From NCBI GenBank assembly GCA_016716425.1, contig JADJWJ010000001.1, forward strand, positions 307,001 to 371,000: 64,000 nt of DNA. Direction: 5' to 3'. This stretch comes from Betaproteobacteria bacterium (GTDB lineage Bacteria; Pseudomonadota; Gammaproteobacteria; Burkholderiales; Casimicrobiaceae). Shown in pieces: positions 16,501 through 26,629 of this stretch. The notes beneath the pieces were generated by a model. It was not told the origin of the DNA, made no database searches, and was given only the letters and a program-made list of their open reading frames with translations. Numbering within the stretch: the stretch's first letter is position 1; every line of letters starts with the position of its first letter. The position numbers and the translations under genes were made by a program.

Positions 16501-18651
16501 ATGGACGACGCAGTGCGGAGCGAGACCACGCAGGCGGCCAGCGCCGGCACGCGCGTGCTGAAGAGCGTGTGTCGCAGCTGCCACGGTGGATGCGGAACGC
16601 TGCTCCACGTCACCGACGGCCGGCTGACCAAGGTCGAGGGCGACCGGGCATCGCCGCTCAACCGGGGCCGGCTGTGTCCGATCGGCACGTCCACGCTCGA
16701 TCTCGTCTACCATCCGGACCGCCTGCAGTACCCGATGCGGCGCACCGGCGCGCGCGGCGAAGGCAAGTGGCAGCGCATCTCCTGGGACGAGGCGCTGGAC
16801 GAGATCGCCGAGCGCCTCGCGGCCATCAAGCGCGACTACGGCGCCGAGGCCATCGCGATGGGCACCGGCACCGGCCGGCATCACATCCGCTGGGTGTCCC
16901 GGTTCGGTCACGCGCTCGGGACGCCCAACTGGTGCGAACCCGGCTTCGCGCAGTGCTTCCACCCGCGCATCAACACCACCATCCTCACCTTCGGCGACCT
17001 GCCGGTGAACGACTTCACCGGCGGCACGCCGCCGCAGTGCATCGTCTACTGGGGGCACAATCCGGTGAACTCGGGGCCGGACGGCGAGACGCGGTTCAAT
17101 GCGCTCGAGTCGCTCGCGAGCCACCCGAAGGTGATCGTCGTCGACCCGCGCCGCACGCGCCTCGCGAAGGAAGCGGATCTGTGGCTGCAGCTGCGACCGG
17201 GCACGGACGACGCGCTGGCGCTCGCGATGCTGCACACGATCATCGAGGAACAGCTGTACGACGCGGAATTCGTCGAGCGGTGGACGCACGGGTTCGACGC
17301 GCTGGCCGAACGCGTCCGGCCCCGCAGTCCCGAGTGGGCCGAGCCCATCACCTGGGTGCCTGCCGAACAAATCCGCGCAGCGGCGAGGCTCTATGCCAGG
17401 ACGAAGCCGTCGATGATGGAGTGGGGCTGCGCGATCGAGCATACGCCGAACTGCATTCAGACCGTGCGGGCAATCTCGATGCTTCCCGCGCTCACCGGCA
17501 ACATCGACGTCCCGGGCGGATGGGTGTTCGGCATGCACGGATTGGGCAGGTTCCCGAGCCTCATCGAGAACCTCTCGCCGGAGATGAACGCGAAGCGCCT
17601 CGGCGCCGACCGGTTCAAGATGCTGGGCGGGGAAGGCGCGGACCTGCCCGCGGCGCACATTCCCACGCTGCTTCGCGCTATGCGCGAGGGCGTGCCCTAT
17701 CCGGTCAAGGCCTTCCTCGTGTTCGGCAACAACACGCTGACGACGTTCGGCAACGCGAAGCAGGCGCACGAAGCGCTGCTGAAGCTCGACCTGCTGGTCG
17801 TGGCGGACCTGTTCCTGACGCCGACCGCGGAGCTCGCGGACATCGTGCTGCCCGCGGCGTCCTGGCCCGAGCTCGATCAGCTCGCGGGGCTGCCGACCGT
17901 GGCGGCCAACGTCGTGCTCGCGCAGCAGAAGGCGGTGCGCATCGGCGAGTGCAAGTCCGACGAGGAGATCTTCGTCGCGCTGGCGCGGAAGATGAAGCTC
18001 CCGGTCGGCACCGAGTCCGTCGACGAGGTGCTGGCGAGCCAGCTCGCCAACGGATGCGGCCTGAGCCTGGCGCAGATCCGCGAGCGGGGCTTCCATACGG
18101 TGCCGTTTCGCTACGGGAAGTACAAGGAAGGCGGATTCAAGACCCCCACGGGCAGGATCGAGCTCTATGCGACCCGGCTGGAGGCGATGGGCTACGACCC
18201 GCTGCCGTATTACGAGGAGCCGCCCGAGAGCCCGCTCGCCACGCCGGACGTGGCACGCGACTTCCCGCTGGTGCTGACGACCGGGGCGCGCATCCCGTTC
18301 TTCTTCAACTCCGAGCACCGCCAGCTGAAGAGCCTGCGCAAGGCCCATCCGGACCCGATCGTGGAGATTCATCCGGACACGGCCGGACCGCTCGGCATCG
18401 GGAAGGGCGACTGGGTCTGGATCGAGACACGGCGGGGCAGGATCCGGCAGAAGGCGCGCATCACCGACGAGATCGATCCGAGGGTGATCCACGTCGAGCA
18501 CGGCTGGTGGTTCCCGGAGGAGGCCGGGCCCGATCACGGCGTATGGAAGTCGAATGCCAACGTGCTCACCGACAACGGCCCGCCCTACGATCCGGCGATG
18601 GGCACGTATCAGCTTCGCGCGTTGCTGTGCCGCATCGAGCCGGTGCGTTAG
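16501..18651 (+). CDS. Single-subunit molybdopterin oxidoreductase/hydratase (acetylene hydratase-like)
   Basis: 716 residues. The N-terminus binds [4Fe-4S] through Cys24, Cys27, Cys31 and Cys59 (SVCRSCHGGCG and GRLCPIG). bis-MGD-binding segments include WQRISWDEALDEIAERL, VVDPRRTRLAKEADLWLQLR, and a C-terminal molydopterin-binding domain ending LRALLCRIEPVR. The block GTPNWCEPGFAQCF aligns with the acetylene hydratase region carrying its Mo-ligating Cys; Cys152 is the candidate here. There is no Tat signal and no iron-sulfur or membrane subunit nearby, so it is a cytoplasmic one-subunit enzyme. A hydration, hydroxyl transfer or oxidoreduction of a CoA or ring intermediate is plausible. GGGAG precedes the ATG. 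Confidence 0.85.
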   Translation: MDDAVRSETTQAASAGTRVLKSVCRSCHGGCGTLLHVTDGRLTKVEGDRASPLNRGRLCPIGTSTLDLVYHPDRLQYPMRRTGARGEGKWQRISWDEALDEIAERLAAIKRDYGAEAIAMGTGTGRHHIRWVSRFGHALGTPNWCEPGFAQCFHPRINTTILTFGDLPVNDFTGGTPPQCIVYWGHNPVNSGPDGETRFNALESLASHPKVIVVDPRRTRLAKEADLWLQLRPGTDDALALAMLHTIIEEQLYDAEFVERWTHGFDALAERVRPRSPEWAEPITWVPAEQIRAAARLYARTKPSMMEWGCAIEHTPNCIQTVRAISMLPALTGNIDVPGGWVFGMHGLGRFPSLIENLSPEMNAKRLGADRFKMLGGEGADLPAAHIPTLLRAMREGVPYPVKAFLVFGNNTLTTFGNAKQAHEALLKLDLLVVADLFLTPTAELADIVLPAASWPELDQLAGLPTVAANVVLAQQKAVRIGECKSDEEIFVALARKMKLPVGTESVDEVLASQLANGCGLSLAQIRERGFHTVPFRYGKYKEGGFKTPTGRIELYATRLEAMGYDPLPYYEEPPESPLATPDVARDFPLVLTTGARIPFFFNSEHRQLKSLRKAHPDPIVEIHPDTAGPLGIGKGDWVWIETRRGRIRQKARITDEIDPRVIHVEHGWWFPEEAGPDHGVWKSNANVLTDNGPPYDPAMGTYQLRALLCRIEPVR

Positions 18652-18857
18652 CGGCAGGACGTTGCGGCGCGCGGATCTGATCGCCAGATGACCGCAGACC
18701 GATCCGAAGCGTCGGGTGCCGCTGCGCGGCGCCATCGGCGAAGGCCGCCGGCCCACGACGGCGGTCGTGGCCGGGGCCTGCCGATCGGCGGCGACGCACC
18801 GCAACCTGCAAGACACCACGCGACCCCCGCGGGCCGCCTCACGACGAAGGCATCGCC

Positions 18858-19649
18858 ATGTCCCCTTCGCTGATCAATGCCGATCTGCAATCGTTCGACC
18901 TGTCGGGCGTCGTGGCCATGGTCACCGGGGCCTCCAGCGGCATCGGGCTGCACTTCGCCGGGGTCCTGGCCCGGGCCGGTGCCAGCGTCGCGCTGGCGGC
19001 CAGGCGCAAGGAGAAGGTCGACGAGGCGGCGGCCGAACTCTGCGGACAGGGCCACCGCGCCATCGGCGTGGCGCTCGATGTCGGCAAGCCGGAGACGCAC
19101 GCGGCCGCCTTCGCGTCGGTCGCGGCCGGCCTGGGCGGCCTGCCGCAGGTGCTGGTGAACAACGCGGGCATCATCGTGAGCAAGCCCTTCCTCGAACAGA
19201 CGGAGGAGGAGGTCGCCAGCGTCTTCGCCACGAACCTCTTCGGCGCCTTTCTCGTCGCGCAACGCGCGGCGCGCGCGATGGTTGAAGCCGGTCGCGGCTC
19301 GATCATCAACGTCGCTTCCACCGCCGGGCTGCGTCCGGGCGGCACGCTGGCGAGCTATGGGGCCTCGAAGGCGGGTCTGCTGCACCTGACCCGGGTCATG
19401 GCGCTCGAGCTGGCCGGCAAGGGGGTGCGCGTCAATGCGCTGTGTCCCGGCAACATCGAGACCGACATGCACCAGGTATTCGTCGACAGGGGCTACGCCG
19501 ACTCGCTGGTGAAACGCATCCCGCAGCGCCGGTTCGGCCGCGCCGACGACCTGTCGGGGGCCATGTTGCTGCTCGCGTCGGACGCCGGCCGTTACATGAC
19601 CGGCTCCATCATCGCGGTGGATGGCGGGCAGTTGGTCAGCTCGCTCTGA
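18858..19649 (+). CDS. SDR family oxidoreductase
   Basis: 263 residues, a classical short-chain dehydrogenase. Cofactor motif TGASSGIGLHFAGVLA lies near residue 20, NNAGIIV near 97, Ser in NVAST, catalytic YGASK near 165, and the C-terminal SDAGRYMTGSIIAVDGG. The GAKASVALAARRKEK-like region after the Rossmann glycine loop, with basic residues, suggests NADP. It likely interconverts a 3-hydroxy/3-oxo or alcohol/ketone intermediate. The 206 bases separating it from the molybdenum enzyme hold no gene or clear terminator, so it may be on the same transcript. GAAGG sits before the ATG. Confidence 0.9.
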   Translation: MSPSLINADLQSFDLSGVVAMVTGASSGIGLHFAGVLARAGASVALAARRKEKVDEAAAELCGQGHRAIGVALDVGKPETHAAAFASVAAGLGGLPQVLVNNAGIIVSKPFLEQTEEEVASVFATNLFGAFLVAQRAARAMVEAGRGSIINVASTAGLRPGGTLASYGASKAGLLHLTRVMALELAGKGVRVNALCPGNIETDMHQVFVDRGYADSLVKRIPQRRFGRADDLSGAMLLLASDAGRYMTGSIIAVDGGQLVSSL

Positions 19650-19795
19650 CGGCAGGCGGCCGATCCGGTGCGTGCGATGGGTTCGCGGATCGGCGTCCGG
19701 CGCACGAGACCGCACGAACGCGATGCGCGGTCGATGCCGGACGAGTTCGTCGCGGCGCGCAGGCAGCAGGCAATTCCAACCGGACCGGATGGCGC

Positions 19796-21652
19796 ATGCG
19801 AGACACACTGAGCTTCCTGATGTACGACTGGCTCGAGGTCGAGGCGCTGACCCGGCGGCCGCGGTATGCCGATCACAGCCGCGAGACGTTCGACTCCGTG
19901 CTGGAGACCAGCGAGCGGATCGCGCGGGAAAAGTTCGCGCCGGCCAATCGCCGCGCCGACGCCGAGGAGCCGGCGTTCGACGGCGAACGCGTCCGCGTGC
20001 CGGAATCGACGCGGGATGCCGTTGCCGCCTACCGCGAGTCCGGCTTGCTGGCGGCCGGCCACGACTACGAGTTGGGCGGCATGCAGCTGCCCTACGTCGT
20101 GGACATGGCGGCCAACACCTTCTTCGCGATGGCGAGCATCGGCCTCGCCGCATTCGCCATGCTCACCTACGCCAACGCCAACCTGCTGATGGCCCACGGC
20201 AGCGGACGGCAGCGGCGCGCCTTCGGCCAGCCGCTGCTCGACGGCCGCTGGCTTGGCACCATGTGCCTGTCCGAACCCCAGGCGGGCTCGAGTCTCGGCG
20301 ATATCCGGACGCGTGCCGTGGCGGATGGGCCGGGCGCCGAGGCGGATCCGCTCGGGCCGCGCTACCGGCTCACCGGCAACAAGATGTGGATCTCGGGTGG
20401 CGAGCACGACCTCAGCGAGAACATCGTCCACCTGGTGCTGGCCAAGATTCCCGACGAGAGCGGCAAGCTGCCGCCGGGGCCGAAAGGCATCTCGTTGTTC
20501 ATCGTGCCCAGGGTGATGGTCGATGCCGAGGGCCGGCTGACCGGGAGGCGCAACGACGTCGCGCTGGCCGGCCTCAATCACAAGCTCGGATACCGCGGAA
20601 TTCCGAACACGCTCCTCAACTTCGGCGAGGGCCGGTTCCCGGTCGCGGCCGACGGCTCCGCGGAGGCGGTCCGGCCGGGGGCGGTCGGCTATCTCGTCGG
20701 GGCGGCCGGCACCGGGCTCGCCTCGATGTTCCACATGATGAACGAGGCCCGCATCAATGTCGGCATGGGTGCTGCGATGCTCGGCTGCGCCGGATACCTT
20801 GCGTCGCTCGACTACGCGCGCAACCGGCCGCAGGGCCGGGTCGACGGCAGCGGGAAAGGGGCCGACGGGCCGCAGGTCCGCATCGTCGAACACGCGGACG
20901 TCAGGCGCATGCTGCTGGCGCAGAAGGCGTACGCGGAAGGCGCGCTGGCCCTGGCCCTGCTTTGCGCACGGCTGGTCGACGAGAAGCGCACCGGCAGCAG
21001 CGACGAGGCCCACGTCGCCGGATGCCTGCTGGAACTGCTGACACCCATTGCCAAGAGCTGGCCGAGCGAGTGGTGCCTGGAGGCCAACTCGCTGGCCATC
21101 CAGGTGCACGGGGGCTACGGCTACACGCGCGACTTCCCGGTCGAGCAGTACTGGCGCGACAACCGCCTGAACATGATCCACGAGGGGACGCACGGCATCC
21201 AGGCCAACGACTTGCTGGGCCGGAAGGTTCGGGCGGGTGACGGCCGCGGCATGGCGCTGCTCCTGTCGCGCGTCGCGCAGACGACGGCGCGCTGCCGATC
21301 GCACCCGGCGCTGGACGCCCCCGCCCGCGCACTGTCCGACGCCTTCGCGGCGCTGAACCGGGCGGCAGCGGCGGCCTGGGCGGACGGCGACCGCAGGAAG
21401 GCGCTTGCCAATAGCATGCCGTTCCTGCAGGCGTTCGGCCACAGCGTGCTGGCCTGGGTCTGGCTCGACGTCGCAGTCGCGGCGCAGGCCGCCTTGCTGG
21501 CGGGTGCGCCGCGCGGCGAGTCGTTCTACCGGGGCAAGCTGCAGGCGGCGCACTACTTCTTCCGCCATGAACTGCCCAGGGTCCATCCGTGGATCGCCGT
21601 CGTCGATGCCTGCGACACGACAAGCCTGGACATGCAGGACGCCTGGTTCTGA
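19796..21652 (+). CDS. Acyl-CoA dehydrogenase, large DmdC-like type
   Basis: 618 residues from ATG 19796, where family-like sequence starts (LSFLMYDWLEVEALTRRPRY). It contains MCLSEPQAGSSLGDIRTRA, KMWISGGEHDLSENIVHLVL, AIQVHGGYGYTRDFPVEQYW, and MIHEGTHGIQANDLLGRKV with Glu463 as the likely catalytic base, plus an extra C-terminal helical domain. It is a divergent paralogue of the dehydrogenase at 1211-3013. It closes the catabolic cluster and is followed by a convergent ETF:ubiquinone oxidoreductase, its expected electron route through EtfAB. The 146 bases before it show no gene. Confidence 0.9.
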   Translation: MRDTLSFLMYDWLEVEALTRRPRYADHSRETFDSVLETSERIAREKFAPANRRADAEEPAFDGERVRVPESTRDAVAAYRESGLLAAGHDYELGGMQLPYVVDMAANTFFAMASIGLAAFAMLTYANANLLMAHGSGRQRRAFGQPLLDGRWLGTMCLSEPQAGSSLGDIRTRAVADGPGAEADPLGPRYRLTGNKMWISGGEHDLSENIVHLVLAKIPDESGKLPPGPKGISLFIVPRVMVDAEGRLTGRRNDVALAGLNHKLGYRGIPNTLLNFGEGRFPVAADGSAEAVRPGAVGYLVGAAGTGLASMFHMMNEARINVGMGAAMLGCAGYLASLDYARNRPQGRVDGSGKGADGPQVRIVEHADVRRMLLAQKAYAEGALALALLCARLVDEKRTGSSDEAHVAGCLLELLTPIAKSWPSEWCLEANSLAIQVHGGYGYTRDFPVEQYWRDNRLNMIHEGTHGIQANDLLGRKVRAGDGRGMALLLSRVAQTTARCRSHPALDAPARALSDAFAALNRAAAAAWADGDRRKALANSMPFLQAFGHSVLAWVWLDVAVAAQAALLAGAPRGESFYRGKLQAAHYFFRHELPRVHPWIAVVDACDTTSLDMQDAWF

Positions 21653-21763
21653 CGCCACGCCGCCCGATCGACCGGCAAGGACCAATAGCTCGCCGGGGCA
21701 GGACGCGGTCCGGCCGCCGAGCGCGATGGGTCCGGCGGGCGAAGTCGCGCCCGGTCGCGCGAC

Positions 21764-23419
21764 TCACATGCCGGTGTAGTTCGGCCCGCCGCCGCCCTCG
21801 GGCGGGACCCAGCGGATGTTCTGCTTCGGGTCCTTGATGTCGCAGGTCTTGCAGTGCACGCAGTTCGGCGCATTGATCTGCAGCCGTTGGCCGCCGCCTT
21901 CGTCGGAAACGAACTCGTAGACGCCCGCCGGGCAGTAGCGCGCCTCGGGGCCGTCGTAGAGTGCCAGGTTGACGGCGACCGGCACCGACGCGTCGCGCAG
22001 CTGCAGGTGGACCGGCTGGTTCTCCTCGTGATTCGTGTTCGACAGGAACACCGAGGACAGCCGGTCGAACGTGACCACGCCGTCGTGCTTCGGGTAGTCG
22101 ATGTGCGGCATCTGCGCCGCCGGCTTGAGCGACTCGTGGTCCGGCGCGCCGTGGCGCAGCGTCCAGCCGACGAGCGTCCCGAGGCCCAGGTCGTTCAACC
22201 ACATGTGCGCGCCGCCGTGCAGCGAGCCCAGCCACGCGCCGAACTTGAGGCCGGGCTTCACGTTGCGCACCTTGTAGAGATCCTCGTACACCCACGACCG
22301 GCGCCATGCCTCCGGGTAGTCGACGAGCTCGTCGTGCGCGCGTCCGGCGGCAAGCGCCGCGAACGCGGACTCGGCGGCCAGCATCCCCGTCTTCATCGCG
22401 TTGTGGCTGCCCTTGATCCGCGGCAGGTTGACGAAGCCCGCCGCGCAGCCGATCAGCACACCGCCCGGGAACGCGAGGTTCGGCACCGACTGCAGGCCGC
22501 CCTCGTTGATCGCGCGCGCGCCGTACGCGAGCCGCTTGCCGCCCTCGAACGTCGGGCGGATCGCCGGATGCGTCTTGAAGCGCTGGAACTCGTCGTACGG
22601 CGACAGGTGCGGGTTGTCGTAGTTCAGGTGAATGACGAACCCGACCGACACGAGGTGGTCGTCGTAGTGGTAGAGGAACGAGCCGCCGCCGGTGCTGCCG
22701 GCGAGCGGCCAGCCCTGGCTGTGGACGACGAGCCCCGGGTGAAAGCGGTCCGGCGCGACCTGCCAGAGCTCCTTGATGCCGAGGCCGTACTTCTGCGGCT
22801 CCACGCCGTCGCGCAGGTTGAACTTGCGCATGAGTTCCTGCGACAGCGAGCCGCGGCAGCCTTCGGCGAACAGCGTGTACTTCGCGTGCAACTCCATCCC
22901 GCGCTGATGCTCGGGCTTGTGCGTGCCGTCGCGCGCGATGCCCACGTCGCCGGTGGCGACCCCGCGCACGGCGCCGCGCTCGTCGTGCAGGACTTCGGTC
23001 GCGGGAAACCCCGGGTAGATCTCGACGCCGGCGCCTTCCGCCCGTTGCGCGAGCCAGCGGCAGACGTTCCCGAGGCTCGCGATGAAATTGCCGTGGTTGT
23101 CCATCAACGGCGGCAGCAGCCAGTTCGGCGCACGCCAGGCGCGGTCGGCCGTGAGCATCAGGAAGCGGTCCTCGGCGACCGGGGTCGCGAGCGGCGCGCC
23201 CTGCGCCTGCCAGTCGGGCAGCAGTTCGTTCAGCGCCTTCGGGTCGATCACGGCGCCCGACAGCGTGTGCGCGCCGACCTCCGAGCCCTTCTCGAGCAGG
23301 CACACCGAGACGTCCCGGCCGTGCGCGTCGGCGAGCTGTTTCAGGCGGATCGCCGCGGCGAGCCCGGCGGGGCCGCCGCCGACGATCACGACGTCGTATT
23401 CCATCACTTCGCGGGTCAT
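21764..23419 (-). CDS. Electron transfer flavoprotein-ubiquinone oxidoreductase
   Basis: 551 residues, full length. FAD motif DVVIVGGGPAGLAAAIRLKQ sits at residue 9. The GCAAGFVNLPRIKGSHNAMK region and the quinone-binding hydrophobic part follow, and the C-terminal [4Fe-4S] domain has Cys in ARYCPAGVYEF and in PNCVHCKTCDIKDPKQNIRW. It is a monotopic inner-membrane enzyme that moves electrons from reduced EtfAB to ubiquinone. It lies convergent to the cluster's acyl-CoA dehydrogenase and about 21 kb from etfBA. MTREVMEYDVV is taken as the start; a second in-frame ATG five codons later is possible. Confidence 0.97.
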   Translation of the reverse strand: MTREVMEYDVVIVGGGPAGLAAAIRLKQLADAHGRDVSVCLLEKGSEVGAHTLSGAVIDPKALNELLPDWQAQGAPLATPVAEDRFLMLTADRAWRAPNWLLPPLMDNHGNFIASLGNVCRWLAQRAEGAGVEIYPGFPATEVLHDERGAVRGVATGDVGIARDGTHKPEHQRGMELHAKYTLFAEGCRGSLSQELMRKFNLRDGVEPQKYGLGIKELWQVAPDRFHPGLVVHSQGWPLAGSTGGGSFLYHYDDHLVSVGFVIHLNYDNPHLSPYDEFQRFKTHPAIRPTFEGGKRLAYGARAINEGGLQSVPNLAFPGGVLIGCAAGFVNLPRIKGSHNAMKTGMLAAESAFAALAAGRAHDELVDYPEAWRRSWVYEDLYKVRNVKPGLKFGAWLGSLHGGAHMWLNDLGLGTLVGWTLRHGAPDHESLKPAAQMPHIDYPKHDGVVTFDRLSSVFLSNTNHEENQPVHLQLRDASVPVAVNLALYDGPEARYCPAGVYEFVSDEGGGQRLQINAPNCVHCKTCDIKDPKQNIRWVPPEGGGGPNYTGM

Positions 23420-23468
23420 GCGGACTTCCCTTTTCGGCCCGGCGCCGACGCAACCGGCAACCGTTCAT

Positions 23469-23474
23469 TATAAT
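23469..23474 (+). promoter_or_regulatory. TATAAT -10 box between ETF:QO and thioesterase genes
   Basis: A perfect TATAAT sits 55 bases before the thioesterase ATG in an otherwise GC-rich gap. It is embedded in the self-complementary ATTATAAT (23467-23474), so the same site could serve as -10 for the divergent ETF:QO gene as well. No good TTGACA is present at the right spacing on either side, so activator dependence is possible. Confidence 0.5.
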
Positions 23475-23529
23475 TCGCCGATCGGCACGGCCGGCCACGA
23501 CGGCGACCGCCGACCACGGCAGGATTCGC

Positions 23530-23951
23530 ATGCACGGCCCGCGGCTGCTCGTCCATACTTCGATCCAGCCCATCCGCTTCGGCGACATGGACGCGCTCGG
23601 CCACGTCAACAACACGGTCTATTTCCGCTACATGGAGCAGGCACGCATCGAGTGGCTGTTCGCGCTGACGCGGGGCGCGGGCTACGGAGGGGGACAGGGA
23701 CCGGTGATGGTCAACGCCAGCTGCAACTTCCTCTCGCCACTCGTCTATCCGGGCGAGGTCGAGGTGCGGATGTACCTGGGCCATCCGGGACGCTCGAGCG
23801 TCGGCAGCTACTACGACCTCGCGATGGGCGGCCGCAAGTACGCGGACGGCGCCGCCAAGATCGTGTGGATCGACGTCGCGAGCGGGCGGCCGGTGCCGCT
23901 GCCGGAGGCGGTTGCCGCGCCGCTGCGCGCGCTGGCAAGCGCAGCGACGCC

Positions 23952-23955
<4 letters not shown>
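23530..23955 (+). CDS. Hot-dog fold acyl-CoA thioesterase
   Basis: 141 residues. The motif IRFGDMDALGHVNNTVYFRY with its catalytic Asp, followed by MEQARIEWLF, is the 4-hydroxybenzoyl-CoA thioesterase/YbgC-like signature. VMVNASCNFLSPLVYPGEVE completes the hot-dog core. It hydrolyses an acyl-CoA in the cytoplasm; chain preference unknown. Its stop overlaps the acetoacetyl-CoA synthetase start (ATGA), so the two are translationally coupled. Confidence 0.9.
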
Positions 23956-25940
<1,985 letters not shown>

Positions 25941-26026
25941 TGGAAGCGCCGACCCGCGAAGCGCACGCAGGCGGGGCAGGAGGTTCGGGTCGGTGCGCCG
26001 GTTCCGGCGCGCTCCCCGGTGACGGC

Positions 26027-26062
26027 CTTCGTGCCCTTCGCGTGCTTCGCGTCCTTCGGGCT
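26027..26062. repeat. Remnant of a CTTCG-type intergenic repeat
   Basis: The sequence after acetoacetyl-CoA synthetase (GCCTTCGTGCCCTTCGCGTG, then CTTCGCGTCCTTCGGGC) is a run of CTTCG(T/C)G units similar to short repeats scattered between genes in many proteobacteria. Only one degenerate copy is seen in the window, so its status is uncertain. Confidence 0.3.
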
Positions 26063-26086
26063 TAGCCGGTTGCCGCGCGACCCGAC

Positions 26087-26629
26087 ATGCTGATCGACGC
26101 GGAACGGTCGACGCTGCTCGTCGTCGACCTCCAGGAGAAGATGGTTCCGGCACTCGCCGACGGCGCGACGGTGGTCGCCAACGCGCGGTGGCTGATTGGT
26201 GTCGCCCGGAAGGTGGGCGTGCCGGTCGCCGGGGTCGCGCAGTACCCGCAGGGATTGGGGCCGCTGGTGCCGGAAATCGCGGAGCTGCTCGCAGCGGACG
26301 CGGTCGCGGCGAAGACACGCTTCTCGTGCGTGGCTGCCGGATGCCTGGCCGGACTGCCTGGCGCCGAGCGCGCGCAGTTCGTGCTCGCGGGCGCGGAGAC
26401 GCACGTCTGCGTGCTGCAGAGCGCGCTGGAACTCGTCGAGGACGGCAAGGAAGTGTTCGTCGTGGCCGACGCCGTGGGCTCGCGCCGGGCGTTCGACCGC
26501 GACGTCGCGCTCTGGCGGATGCGCGAGGAGGGCGTGCGGATCGTCACGCGCGAGATGGTGGCGTTCGAGTGGCTGGGCGAGGCGGGAACCGCGCTCTTCC
26601 GCGACGTCAACCGCGAGTTCCTGCGGTGA
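26087..26629 (+). CDS. Isochorismatase-fold cysteine hydrolase
   Basis: 180 residues. The catalytic triad positions are visible: Asp in LLVVDLQEKMVPAL (about 13), Lys in VAAKTRFSC (about 81), and Cys in LAGAETHVCVLQSALEL (about 117). This is the YcaC/nicotinamidase-like hydrolase family acting on amides or related bonds; specificity unknown. Its stop overlaps the GTG start of the next gene (GTGA), implying coupling. It has no obvious metabolic link to acetoacetyl-CoA synthetase. Confidence 0.87.
   Translation: MLIDAERSTLLVVDLQEKMVPALADGATVVANARWLIGVARKVGVPVAGVAQYPQGLGPLVPEIAELLAADAVAAKTRFSCVAAGCLAGLPGAERAQFVLAGAETHVCVLQSALELVEDGKEVFVVADAVGSRRAFDRDVALWRMREEGVRIVTREMVAFEWLGEAGTALFRDVNREFLR

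Noticed and set aside
20901..23615. A 904-codon minus-strand open frame opposite the acyl-CoA dehydrogenase and ETF:QO
   Set aside because: Composition is Arg/Ala/Pro-rich without motifs; the proper ETF:QO frame at 21764-23419 is unambiguous.
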